Below, piece after piece: positions 17,942 to 25,356 of a stretch of DNA of 64,000 bases. This DNA is from Sphingobacterium detergens (GTDB lineage Bacteria > Bacteroidota > Bacteroidia > Sphingobacteriales > Sphingobacteriaceae): NCBI RefSeq assembly GCF_003610355.1, contig NZ_RAPY01000001.1, forward strand, positions 2,763,389 through 2,827,388. The letters run 5' to 3'. The translations under genes and the position numbers were made by a program. The notes under the pieces were generated by a model that saw only the letters and a program-made list of their open reading frames with translations, was not told where the DNA came from and ran no database searches. Position 1 is the first letter of the stretch; each line of letters starts with the position of its first letter.

Positions 17942-18706
17942 TTAGTTATTCAATTTAATAAAACCACCATCGATAGGATAGTCATTTCCTGTAATAAACC
18001 CTGCGTCGTCGCTACAAAGGAAAAGTGCCAGTTTAGCAATTTCCTCGGGTTGTGCCATACGACCTATTGGTTGACTTGCAGACAACTTTTCAAACATTTC
18101 AGCCTCTTTACCAGGATAGTTCTTCGCGATAAAACCATCTACAAAAGGGGTATGTACACGCGCTGGCGAGATACTGTTGCAACGGATACCGAAAGCCATG
18201 TAATCACGTGCTACCGACAAAGACATTGCATAGATCGCACCTTTACTCATGGAATAGGCAAAACGATCCGTAATTCCCACCCACGCTGCAATCGAAGCGA
18301 GATTAAGGATAGCACCTGAACCTTGTGCTTTCATGATCGGTACAATAGCATATAACGCATTGTAGGCACCTTTCACATTCACATTAAAAACGCGTTCAAA
18401 GTCTTCGGATTTACAATTTTCCAAATTGCCAACGTGAGCAATGCCAGCATTATTCACTAAAATATCAATTTTCCCGATATTTTGAGCTATGCCGATAATT
18501 TCCTCTTGATCGGTTACATTACAACGATTGAATACAGCCTGCCCACCTAGAGCCAAAATTTCCGCTACTACAGCATTCCCACCTTCTTCATTTAAATCCA
18601 GAATGTGGACTTTCGCTCCTTCTGTAGCAAATTGCACACTGATAGCACGACCAATCCCACTACCACCGCCTGTAATAACAGCTACTTTTTGTTCTAATTT
18701 TCCCAT
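17942..18706 (-). CDS. SDR-family 2-keto-3-deoxy-L-fuconate dehydrogenase
   Basis: 254 residues with the classical SDR set: cofactor motif VITGGGSGIGRA (about 10-21), NNAG near 85-89, catalytic Ser in LNLASIAAW and an intact YSMSK motif around 150, plus the C-terminal ITGNDYPIDGGF. In the oxidative fucose pathway it would oxidize C4 of 2-keto-3-deoxy-L-fuconate and supply the diketo acid cleaved by the FAH-family enzyme encoded next. It starts 2 bases after the fucosidase stop. Assignment to this step rather than to fucose C1 oxidation rests on similarity to KDF dehydrogenases and on the other SDR (15200) resembling fucose dehydrogenase; the roles could be swapped. Confidence 0.85.
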   Translation of the reverse strand: MGKLEQKVAVITGGGSGIGRAISVQFATEGAKVHILDLNEEGGNAVVAEILALGGQAVFNRCNVTDQEEIIGIAQNIGKIDILVNNAGIAHVGNLENCKSEDFERVFNVNVKGAYNALYAIVPIMKAQGSGAILNLASIAAWVGITDRFAYSMSKGAIYAMSLSVARDYMAFGIRCNSISPARVHTPFVDGFIAKNYPGKEAEMFEKLSASQPIGRMAQPEEIAKLALFLCSDDAGFITGNDYPIDGGFIKLNN

Positions 18707-18708
18707 TG

Positions 18709-20022
18709 TTATTTAATTGTTAGTGTTAAAACTAGATCTGCCTCGTCAGTCGATGCCGGCAAATCCAGTCGTAAACTATTATCTTTATTACTAAATTTAA
18801 TGTCCTTATTGCCGATAAATGTCTTTACTTTCTTCACCTGATAAGGAAGCTTGGCAATATACAATTCCTTCTTTTCAGGTTTAAGGATATGCAAGTATAC
18901 CTGATTTCCTTTTCTAGTCAACGCATAATCATCCGTAGGTGGTACCCCTCCCGCTTCAGTTCCATAGATAGTCTCGCCATAAACAGCTAGCCATTTACCA
19001 AGATCTTTTAAGCGATCTTGTTGATAGTCCTGAATCTCGCCATTCGGCATCGGTCCCACATTGAGTAACAGGTTTGAACCATGTCCTGCAGCTTTAACCA
19101 AGTAAGTCAATACCTCTCTAAACGATTTACGTGTCCTATCTTTTAATTCAAAGCCCCAAGATCCAGCAATGGTGCCACAAACCTCTTTGGGCAATTTACC
19201 CACATCATGTGCACTTGTCCCAAATCCTGTGGTATTTTCTCCGGGTAGATCACGTTCAAACATCTGAAAGTCCTCTCCTTCAAAAGGAGCTAAATGATGA
19301 TTATTCCCCACCAAACATTGTGGCTGCAACTTATGGATCAACTCATAGATTTCTTTAAAATGCCAATCTTCTTTAGGTTTGTCCCAATGACCATCAAACC
19401 AAATTCCATCAACTTGACCATAGCTTGTAAGAAGCTCAGTCAACTGACTTTTCATAAATTGGACATAATGATTCCAATCACCTTTTGTAGAATCACGCCC
19501 AGCGATGCCACCTCCTGTTTTACCTGCAGGTAGGTAATCATTGCGGTTCCAATCCAAAAGCGAGTAATAAAACATGACTTTTATTCCTTCTGCATGACAT
19601 GCTGCGACCAACTCTTTGACGATATCGCGTTTGAATGGCGATTTTTTCACGATGTTATAATCCGAAGTTTGGCTATTCCACATGGCGAAACCATCGTGGT
19701 GCCTTGTCGTGAATGTAATATATTTTGCCCCAGCTTGTTTAAATAATTTAGCCCATTCTTTTGCATCAAAAGAAATAGGATTAAAAAATTTAGGCAAGAG
19801 TGCATACTCATCCAAGCTGATGTTCTGATTATTCATGACCCACTCACCATCCCCCAACACACTATAGACACCCCAATGGATAAAGACTCCGAATCGGGAT
19901 TGTTCAAACCATTCCCTATTTTTTAAATTTTCAGGACTTGGCTGGTACTGTTGTTGGCTATAACCATAAGAAAATGATCCTATGAGTAAGGCCAAACTGC
20001 AGATGACATGTTTTAATTTCAT
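18709..20022 (-). CDS. GH29 alpha-L-fucosidase
   Basis: 437 residues with a signal peptide (MKLKHVICSLALLIGSFSYG). GH29 signatures are FGVFIHWGVYS (residues 44-54), the sugar-binding TRHHDGFAMW (106-115) and the nucleophile in VDGIWFDGHWD (Asp210). The retaining hydrolase removes alpha-L-fucose from oligosaccharides in the periplasm, and its product enters the cell through FucP of the same operon. Length and the short C-terminal domain fit the Bacteroidota GH29 type; linkage preference cannot be read. Being sandwiched between the dehydratase gene and the SDR gene (2 bases) ties it to L-fucose and is the strongest argument for the pathway's substrate. Confidence 0.95.
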   Translation of the reverse strand: MKLKHVICSLALLIGSFSYGYSQQQYQPSPENLKNREWFEQSRFGVFIHWGVYSVLGDGEWVMNNQNISLDEYALLPKFFNPISFDAKEWAKLFKQAGAKYITFTTRHHDGFAMWNSQTSDYNIVKKSPFKRDIVKELVAACHAEGIKVMFYYSLLDWNRNDYLPAGKTGGGIAGRDSTKGDWNHYVQFMKSQLTELLTSYGQVDGIWFDGHWDKPKEDWHFKEIYELIHKLQPQCLVGNNHHLAPFEGEDFQMFERDLPGENTTGFGTSAHDVGKLPKEVCGTIAGSWGFELKDRTRKSFREVLTYLVKAAGHGSNLLLNVGPMPNGEIQDYQQDRLKDLGKWLAVYGETIYGTEAGGVPPTDDYALTRKGNQVYLHILKPEKKELYIAKLPYQVKKVKTFIGNKDIKFSNKDNSLRLDLPASTDEADLVLTLTIK

Positions 20023-20043
20023 TATGTTCGATTTTTTGGTTAT

Positions 20044-21702
20044 TTACAAAGAAACGCCCCTTCGCCAAGGAATAAAATCATCCTGTCCCAACAAGACTGC
20101 TTTAGGCTTGACCTCACCTGAAGCAACTTCAATGACATAATCAAGTATACGATGCGCGGCCTGTTCAATAGTCTCTGTACCTTCGATAATGGTACCACAA
20201 TTAAGATCTATGATATCAGGCATTTTTTCAAAAGTCTTCGTATTCGTCGATAGTTTTACAACCGGTGTAATCGGATTTCCTGTAGGCGTTCCCAAGCCGG
20301 TCGTAAATAAGACAACATTAGCACCCGCGGCAACCTCTGCCGTCGTACTCTCTACATCATTACCTGGAGTGCATAGCAAGTTCAACCCTGCCCCGTTCGC
20401 CAATTCAGGATAGTCAATCACGGCAGCGACTGGTGAGGTACCACCTTTTTTAGCTGCTCCCGCAGATTTGATCGCATCAGTGATTAGACCATCACGGATA
20501 TTACCCGGAGATGGGTTCATGTAGAAACCCGAACCATCCGCTTCTGCTTTCGCATTATAGGTACGCATCAAGCTCATAAATTTCTCGGCAGTAGGTTCAT
20601 CAACACAACGGTCACTAAGTTCCTGCTCCACGCCACATAGCTCTGGGAATTCAGCTAAAATAACAGAACCACCCAAAGTCACCAGAATATCCGAAACAAA
20701 ACCAAGTGCCGGATTGGCCGAAATACCTGAGAAGCCATCTGAACCACCACACTCCAAACCGATACATAGTTTATCTAGCGTGGCTGGTTTGCGCTCATTT
20801 TTATCCGCTTGCATCATTCCTGCAAAAGTTGCTTTGATTGCTTTTTGCATCAATTCTTTTTCAGTTCCTTCTTTTTGTTGCTCAAAGATGTATAAAGGAC
20901 GGTCAAAACCTGGATTCCTTTTCTCTATTTCAGCCTTTAAAATGGAAGCCTGTGCATGTTGGCAGCCTAAACTCAATACAGTCGCACCGGCCACGTTGGG
21001 ATGTGTAATATATCCTGCCAGCAAACCGCATAGCGCATCAGAGTCCATACGTGTACCGCCACAGCCCATTTCGTGGTTCAAAAACTTAATGCCATCCACG
21101 TTTTTAAACAAACGTTCTTGCTCATTTGATGTTGAATTAGCCAATAAATCCTGTCCCAAAATTTGGTTTACATCTGCACCGGATTTATATAATCCGATCA
21201 AGTCTTCTACTTCGGAGATATAATTGTTGGCTTTGACCTTATAGCCTAGTTTCTCTTCGAAAGCAGCTTTTAGCGTCAGTACATTCCTGTTTTCACAAAA
21301 TACCAATGGAATGACCAACCAATAGTTAGCCGTTCCTACCGTACCGTTCGAACGGTGGAATCCGTTGAATGTTTTATCTTTAAATGCAGCAATATCCGGT
21401 TTGGTCCAAGTGGTCTTGCGATCACCCATTCTAAAATCTTCGGATGCATGACGTAGATTTTCTGTTGTGATCAACTCACCCGCACCTAAATCACCGTTCA
21501 GCTTCCCAACCAAAACACCGTACATCAATATTTCGGCATCTTGCTCCATGGGCTGAATCGTAAACTTATGTTTGGCCGCAACGGCTTGCTTCAATGTAAA
21601 CTCTTTACCTTCGAAAACAATTGCTGTTCCTTCAGCCAGGTCCTGCAATGCAACCAGGACATTATCCATCGGATGGATTTGTAAATAACGTTGTATGGCC
21701 AT
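20044..21702 (-). CDS. UxaA-family (altronate/galactarate dehydratase-like) dehydratase, likely for L-fuconate
   Basis: 552 residues: an N-terminal SAF domain (about 1-100, LQIHPMDNVLVALQDLAEG) joined to the altronate hydrolase/galactarate dehydratase domain (about 110-545; GTANYWLVIPLVFCENRN, HEMGCGGTRMDSDALCGLL, GLECGGSDGFSGISANPALG, LNLLCTPGNDVESTT). The Cys residues in the GCGG and ECGGSD motifs are candidate Fe ligands. These enzymes dehydrate sugar acids to 2-keto-3-deoxy acids. In this operon the needed substrate is L-fuconate; no enolase-superfamily fuconate dehydratase is present. A uxaA-like gene also accompanies the fucose genes of Campylobacter jejuni, which supports the assignment. 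Altronate itself is unlikely because no uronate genes are nearby. Confidence 0.88.
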   Translation of the reverse strand: MAIQRYLQIHPMDNVLVALQDLAEGTAIVFEGKEFTLKQAVAAKHKFTIQPMEQDAEILMYGVLVGKLNGDLGAGELITTENLRHASEDFRMGDRKTTWTKPDIAAFKDKTFNGFHRSNGTVGTANYWLVIPLVFCENRNVLTLKAAFEEKLGYKVKANNYISEVEDLIGLYKSGADVNQILGQDLLANSTSNEQERLFKNVDGIKFLNHEMGCGGTRMDSDALCGLLAGYITHPNVAGATVLSLGCQHAQASILKAEIEKRNPGFDRPLYIFEQQKEGTEKELMQKAIKATFAGMMQADKNERKPATLDKLCIGLECGGSDGFSGISANPALGFVSDILVTLGGSVILAEFPELCGVEQELSDRCVDEPTAEKFMSLMRTYNAKAEADGSGFYMNPSPGNIRDGLITDAIKSAGAAKKGGTSPVAAVIDYPELANGAGLNLLCTPGNDVESTTAEVAAGANVVLFTTGLGTPTGNPITPVVKLSTNTKTFEKMPDIIDLNCGTIIEGTETIEQAAHRILDYVIEVASGEVKPKAVLLGQDDFIPWRRGVSL

Positions 21703-21705
21703 AAC

Positions 21706-22038
21706 TTATACTAATTCAAATATTTTATTCATCATTACCCACTTTTCACCTGGTTTGGATCCCGGAATAGCGGCCTGATATTTCCACATCAACTGCTCCC
21801 ATTCCTGAACTTTTTCATTGGCAGCATCCATAGCAGATTTACGCTCAAATGAAAAATCTTCACCAACTTCCATATTCATAAACAATCTATTCTCAAAACG
21901 ATAGATCTCCATTTGCGTTACCCCAGCATCCAAAATCGATCGCTTGATCTCTGGCCACACTGCACGGTGGTAATCCTCATATTCTCTGATCAATTGTGGA
22001 TCATTGACAAGATCCAATGCCATGACATACTTTTTCAT
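21706..22038 (-). CDS. L-fucose mutarotase of the RhaM family
   Basis: 110 residues matching the L-rhamnose mutarotase family (about 105 residues): DPQLIREYEDYHRAVWPEI with the catalytic His at 24, ITQMEIYRF-like strand (VTQMEIYRF) and the C-terminal WVMMNKIFEL. It speeds exchange of alpha and beta sugar anomers in the cytosol so that the dehydrogenase receives the right form. In oxidative fucose loci of other bacteria a RhaM relative plays this role. It starts 9 bases after the permease and ends 3 before the dehydratase gene. Specificity for fucose rather than rhamnose is inferred from the operon. Confidence 0.9.
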   Translation of the reverse strand: MKKYVMALDLVNDPQLIREYEDYHRAVWPEIKRSILDAGVTQMEIYRFENRLFMNMEVGEDFSFERKSAMDAANEKVQEWEQLMWKYQAAIPGSKPGEKWVMMNKIFELV

Positions 22039-22047
22039 TACTATCTA

Positions 22048-23313
22048 TTAATGTGATTTAAGATTTTCTGTTTCCGCGATGCTCACGTTCCTATTCTGAA
22101 AGGCAAAAGCCAATACCACGATAAAACATACCAAAGGCACAAAATAACCATATTGAAAATGGCCTGTTGTATCCGATATTAAGCCCAAAAGTGGCGGCAA
22201 TAACGCTCCGCCAACAATAGACATGACAATCAGACTCGAAGCAGATTTAGTATCTGCGCCGATCCCCTGTACTCCAAAGGCAAAAATGGTCGGAAACATG
22301 ATGGACATAAAAAATGCGATTCCAATCAAGGCATATAATGTTTGTACACCTGTTCCAAAAATAACGAACAGTGATAATACGATCGTAACAAATGAATATA
22401 TGATCAACAGTTTCGATGCTGAAACAAAACGCATAAAGAAAGTTCCAATAAATCGGCCTAACATAAATGCTAATCCTGCAAAACCTGCATAGTCCGCACC
22501 ATCTTTCCCTGATATCCCTGCTACTTCTGTTGCATATAGCACTAGAAAGCTTAAGATACAGACCTGAGCACCAACATAAAAAAACTGAGCAATGACCGCC
22601 CATCTTACATTTTTATGTCTCAAGGCATGAAAGAAGCCTGCTTTACCTTCTTCCTCTTCATCCTTGATATCAGGCAATTTGGTAAAGAAGAACAAAGCAG
22701 CAATCAACAGGATCAATACGCCTAAAACAAGGTAAGGCATTTTTACAGAAGCTGTTTCCGACTGGATATAAGCCAGTTTTGCCTGTTCAGCCATCTGCGC
22801 AAGTTCTTCTTGCGATTTCGGCTCGTGAGACAAGATAAATTTCCCACCAAATATCGGAGCCAAGAAAGCTGCAAGACCATTGAATGACTGTGCAAAATTC
22901 AACCGCTGGGCAGATGTTGCAGGATCACCTAAAATGGCGACATAAGGGTTGGCAGCTGTTTCCAAAATAGTCAATCCACATGCGACCACAAACAAGGCTC
23001 CCAAAAAGAAAGCATAACTTATGGTATTTGCTGCAGGAACAAATAAAAAACAACCTAGCGCGAAAAATAACAATCCGATCAAAATACCGGCCTTATAGCC
23101 ATAACGTTTCATAATAATTCCCGCAGGGATCGCCATTACAAAATAGGCAATAAATACCGCTGAATCGACCAAAGAAGCCTGGAAATGCGATAAACTAAAG
23201 GCATTCCTCAAATGTGGAATCAAGATCGGATCAAGGTTATGGATAAATCCCCAAAAGAAGAACAAGGAGGTCACCAAAATCAAGGCAAATGTGTAACTCT
23301 TTTTGTTAGTCAT
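22048..23313 (-). CDS. fucP: L-fucose:H+ symporter FucP, second copy
   Basis: 421 residues and about 12 transmembrane helices. FucP signatures are FFFWGFIHNLDPILIPHLR in helix 1, MAIPAGIIMKRYGYKAGI and LTILETAANPYVAILGDP in helix 4. It differs clearly from the copy at 9080 (shorter loops, no N-terminal basic tail, Asn-Leu-Asp instead of Gly-Phe-Leu-Asp in helix 1). It leads the L-fucose operon, facing the AraC-family gene across 143 bases, and should import L-fucose released by the GH29 enzyme. Confidence 0.95.
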   Translation of the reverse strand: MTNKKSYTFALILVTSLFFFWGFIHNLDPILIPHLRNAFSLSHFQASLVDSAVFIAYFVMAIPAGIIMKRYGYKAGILIGLLFFALGCFLFVPAANTISYAFFLGALFVVACGLTILETAANPYVAILGDPATSAQRLNFAQSFNGLAAFLAPIFGGKFILSHEPKSQEELAQMAEQAKLAYIQSETASVKMPYLVLGVLILLIAALFFFTKLPDIKDEEEEGKAGFFHALRHKNVRWAVIAQFFYVGAQVCILSFLVLYATEVAGISGKDGADYAGFAGLAFMLGRFIGTFFMRFVSASKLLIIYSFVTIVLSLFVIFGTGVQTLYALIGIAFFMSIMFPTIFAFGVQGIGADTKSASSLIVMSIVGGALLPPLLGLISDTTGHFQYGYFVPLVCFIVVLAFAFQNRNVSIAETENLKSH

Positions 23314-23456
23314 ATATTCAAATGGTTATAAGTAGTTATTTTATGTAAAATAAGCCTAAAAAACCTAGACAATATTCAAGTATATTATCAATTTATTAAG
23401 CTATATTACCATATATAAACAGGAATATGTAACTTTAATGCATATATTTCATAGTT
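23314..23456. promoter_or_regulatory. Divergent promoter region of fucP operon and AraC regulator
   Basis: 143 very AT-rich bases between two divergent starts. No clear TAnnTTTG element or palindrome could be fixed by eye, but control of the operon by the adjacent AraC-type protein from this region is the natural reading. Confidence 0.55.
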
Positions 23457-24320
23457 ATGAAAGCGCAATTACTTCATTTAAATAACAATCTCACCCATTC
23501 ATTCAACGCTAGACGAGATAATACACCGCAATACCACAACATTTGGCATTATCATGAAGAACTTGAATTGATTTATTTTGCAGAGGGATCTGGTACACAG
23601 TTTATTGGCGACAGCGTTCGCCGTTTTGAATCTGGAGATATTACACTGGTAGGTTCTAATCTCCCGCATTATTGGCTGTTTGATGAAATCTACCTAAGGG
23701 AGGATAATCCACAAGTGGCGGATATACGTGTACTGCATTTTAAAGAAAATTTCTGGGGGAATGAATTCACCAACCTCCCTGAGAACAAAAACATCAAAGA
23801 CTTGATACGGATTTCGAAAAGGGGGATAGCGCTTTCTAAAGCAAGTAAGGTTGAAATAATAGCACATATTGATGCCATACTAGACAGCTCCGGCACAACA
23901 AGAATCATCCACCTACTGCAAATCCTCACATCCATTGCGACAGAAGAGCAGCATGATCTATTAACCAGCACAGGCTTTACGATTCAGTCTCAGGATCAGG
24001 ACGCTGACCGCATGCGCATAGCCATGCACTACATCGGCGAAAATTATCGTGATCAGATCCGCCTACAGGAGCTTGCTTCTTTGACAGGAATGACGCCAAA
24101 TTCATTTTGCCGTTATTTTAAATCGCAGATAGGTAAGACACTTTTTCAGTTTCTAATTGAAATGCGTGTAAAGACGGCATGTAATTTATTACTTGAAAAT
24201 AAACAAACGATCAAGCAAATCTGCTTCGAGTCTGGATTTCAAAACTTCTCGAGCTTTCATAAATATTTCAAGAATATCACGGGCACAACCCCACTTAACT
24301 ATCAAAAATCAAAAACTTAA
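23457..24320 (+). CDS. AraC-family regulator of the L-fucose operon
   Basis: 287 residues: an N-terminal cupin-like sensor domain (about 1-90; IWHYHEELELIYFAEGSGTQF and a GDITLVGSNLPHYW motif) and two AraC helix-turn-helix units (about 185-285; IRLQELASLTGMTPNSFCRYF and IKQICFESGFQNFSSFHKYF). It probably binds L-fucose or a pathway intermediate and activates the divergently transcribed fucP operon (inference from position). The 3' end overlaps the convergent quinone oxidoreductase gene by 12 bases, so no terminator fits between them. Confidence 0.93.
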   Translation: MKAQLLHLNNNLTHSFNARRDNTPQYHNIWHYHEELELIYFAEGSGTQFIGDSVRRFESGDITLVGSNLPHYWLFDEIYLREDNPQVADIRVLHFKENFWGNEFTNLPENKNIKDLIRISKRGIALSKASKVEIIAHIDAILDSSGTTRIIHLLQILTSIATEEQHDLLTSTGFTIQSQDQDADRMRIAMHYIGENYRDQIRLQELASLTGMTPNSFCRYFKSQIGKTLFQFLIEMRVKTACNLLLENKQTIKQICFESGFQNFSSFHKYFKNITGTTPLNYQKSKT

Positions 24321-25277
24321 TACGATTTTTCCCAACAAATTCGAATCCTCCATCAATTGATGTGCCTTTGCAGCTTCATGATAAGGCAAAACACGAAACA
24401 GTCTGGGTTTAAAATCACCAGAAATGATCTTAGGCCATACCTCAGCCCAGATCTCATTACGTAATGTTTCTTTAAATTGATGATCTCTTGCTCTTAGGGT
24501 ACTTCCGGTAAGTAGAATTCTTTTTTGCATCAATTTGAGCAAGTTTATTTCTGCTTTAGCCCCTTGCATGGCGTTGATATAGACCAGGCGGCCATCGGGG
24601 TTCAAGAGATTGATGTTTTTTTCGAAATAGGCACCACCTATACTGTCTAAAATCACATCGACACCCAAGTCGGCCAATACCTGTTGGAAGTCCTCCGTTT
24701 TATAGTTTATTACTTTTGATGCACCTAGTGATTGGCAAAAAAGACCTTTCTCTTCCGAACTAACAGTTGTATAAACCTCTGCACCGAATAATACCCCTAA
24801 TTGAATAGCTGTACTACCGATTCCGCCGGCTCCACCATGCACCAGGAAGTGTTCCCCAGATTGTAGTTTTCCCCTGCGAAAGACATTGTCCCACACGGTG
24901 AATACTGTCTCAGGGAGTGCCGCCGCTTCTTCAAAACTTAGATTGGCCGGAATAGGGAGACAATGTCCCTGGTAAACAGAAACATAACTCGCATACCCAC
25001 CACCGGCAACCAGCGCACATACCAAGTCACCAATATTCCAACCATCGACCAAAGAGCCTTTTTCCACTACAATACCTGCCACTTCCAGCCCTGGGATACG
25101 TGGATCAACACCTGGAGGTGCCGGATAATTTCCCTTTCGCTGGAAAACATCGGGCCTATTCACACCCGCCGCCCTGACTTCGATCAATACCTCCATATCT
25201 CCAACCAGTGGTCGCTCTAGTTCCTCAACCTTTAACACTTCAGGATCCCCCGGTTTGGTTATCACAACTGCTTTCAT
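24309..25277 (-). CDS. NAD(P)H:quinone oxidoreductase, PIG3-type zinc-free MDR
   Basis: 322 residues, the length of the PIG3/QOR family. Visible are the N-terminal GroES-like part (VEELERPLVGDMEVLIEV; AAGVNRPDVFQRKGNYPAPP), the active-site stretch AALPETVFTVWDNVF and the nucleotide-binding HGGAGGIGSTAIQLG near residue 147. No zinc-binding Cys cluster is present. It likely reduces quinones or enones with NADPH in the cytosol. It stands alone, convergent with the AraC gene and 79 bases from the barrel gene's end; no link to fucose metabolism is evident. Confidence 0.93.
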   Translation of the reverse strand: MKAVVITKPGDPEVLKVEELERPLVGDMEVLIEVRAAGVNRPDVFQRKGNYPAPPGVDPRIPGLEVAGIVVEKGSLVDGWNIGDLVCALVAGGGYASYVSVYQGHCLPIPANLSFEEAAALPETVFTVWDNVFRRGKLQSGEHFLVHGGAGGIGSTAIQLGVLFGAEVYTTVSSEEKGLFCQSLGASKVINYKTEDFQQVLADLGVDVILDSIGGAYFEKNINLLNPDGRLVYINAMQGAKAEINLLKLMQKRILLTGSTLRARDHQFKETLRNEIWAEVWPKIISGDFKPRLFRVLPYHEAAKAHQLMEDSNLLGKIVLSF

Positions 25278-25356
25278 CTGTAAATAATTTCTAATTACAT
25301 TTTTAATAGCTCACATTCAATCACGACAATAATAGCATGTTACGCCTGGATGCCTA

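Noticed and set aside
20714..21223. Plus-strand open frame of 169 codons
   Set aside because: Antisense shadow of the UxaA-family dehydratase with its conserved Cys motifs; composition is not protein-like.
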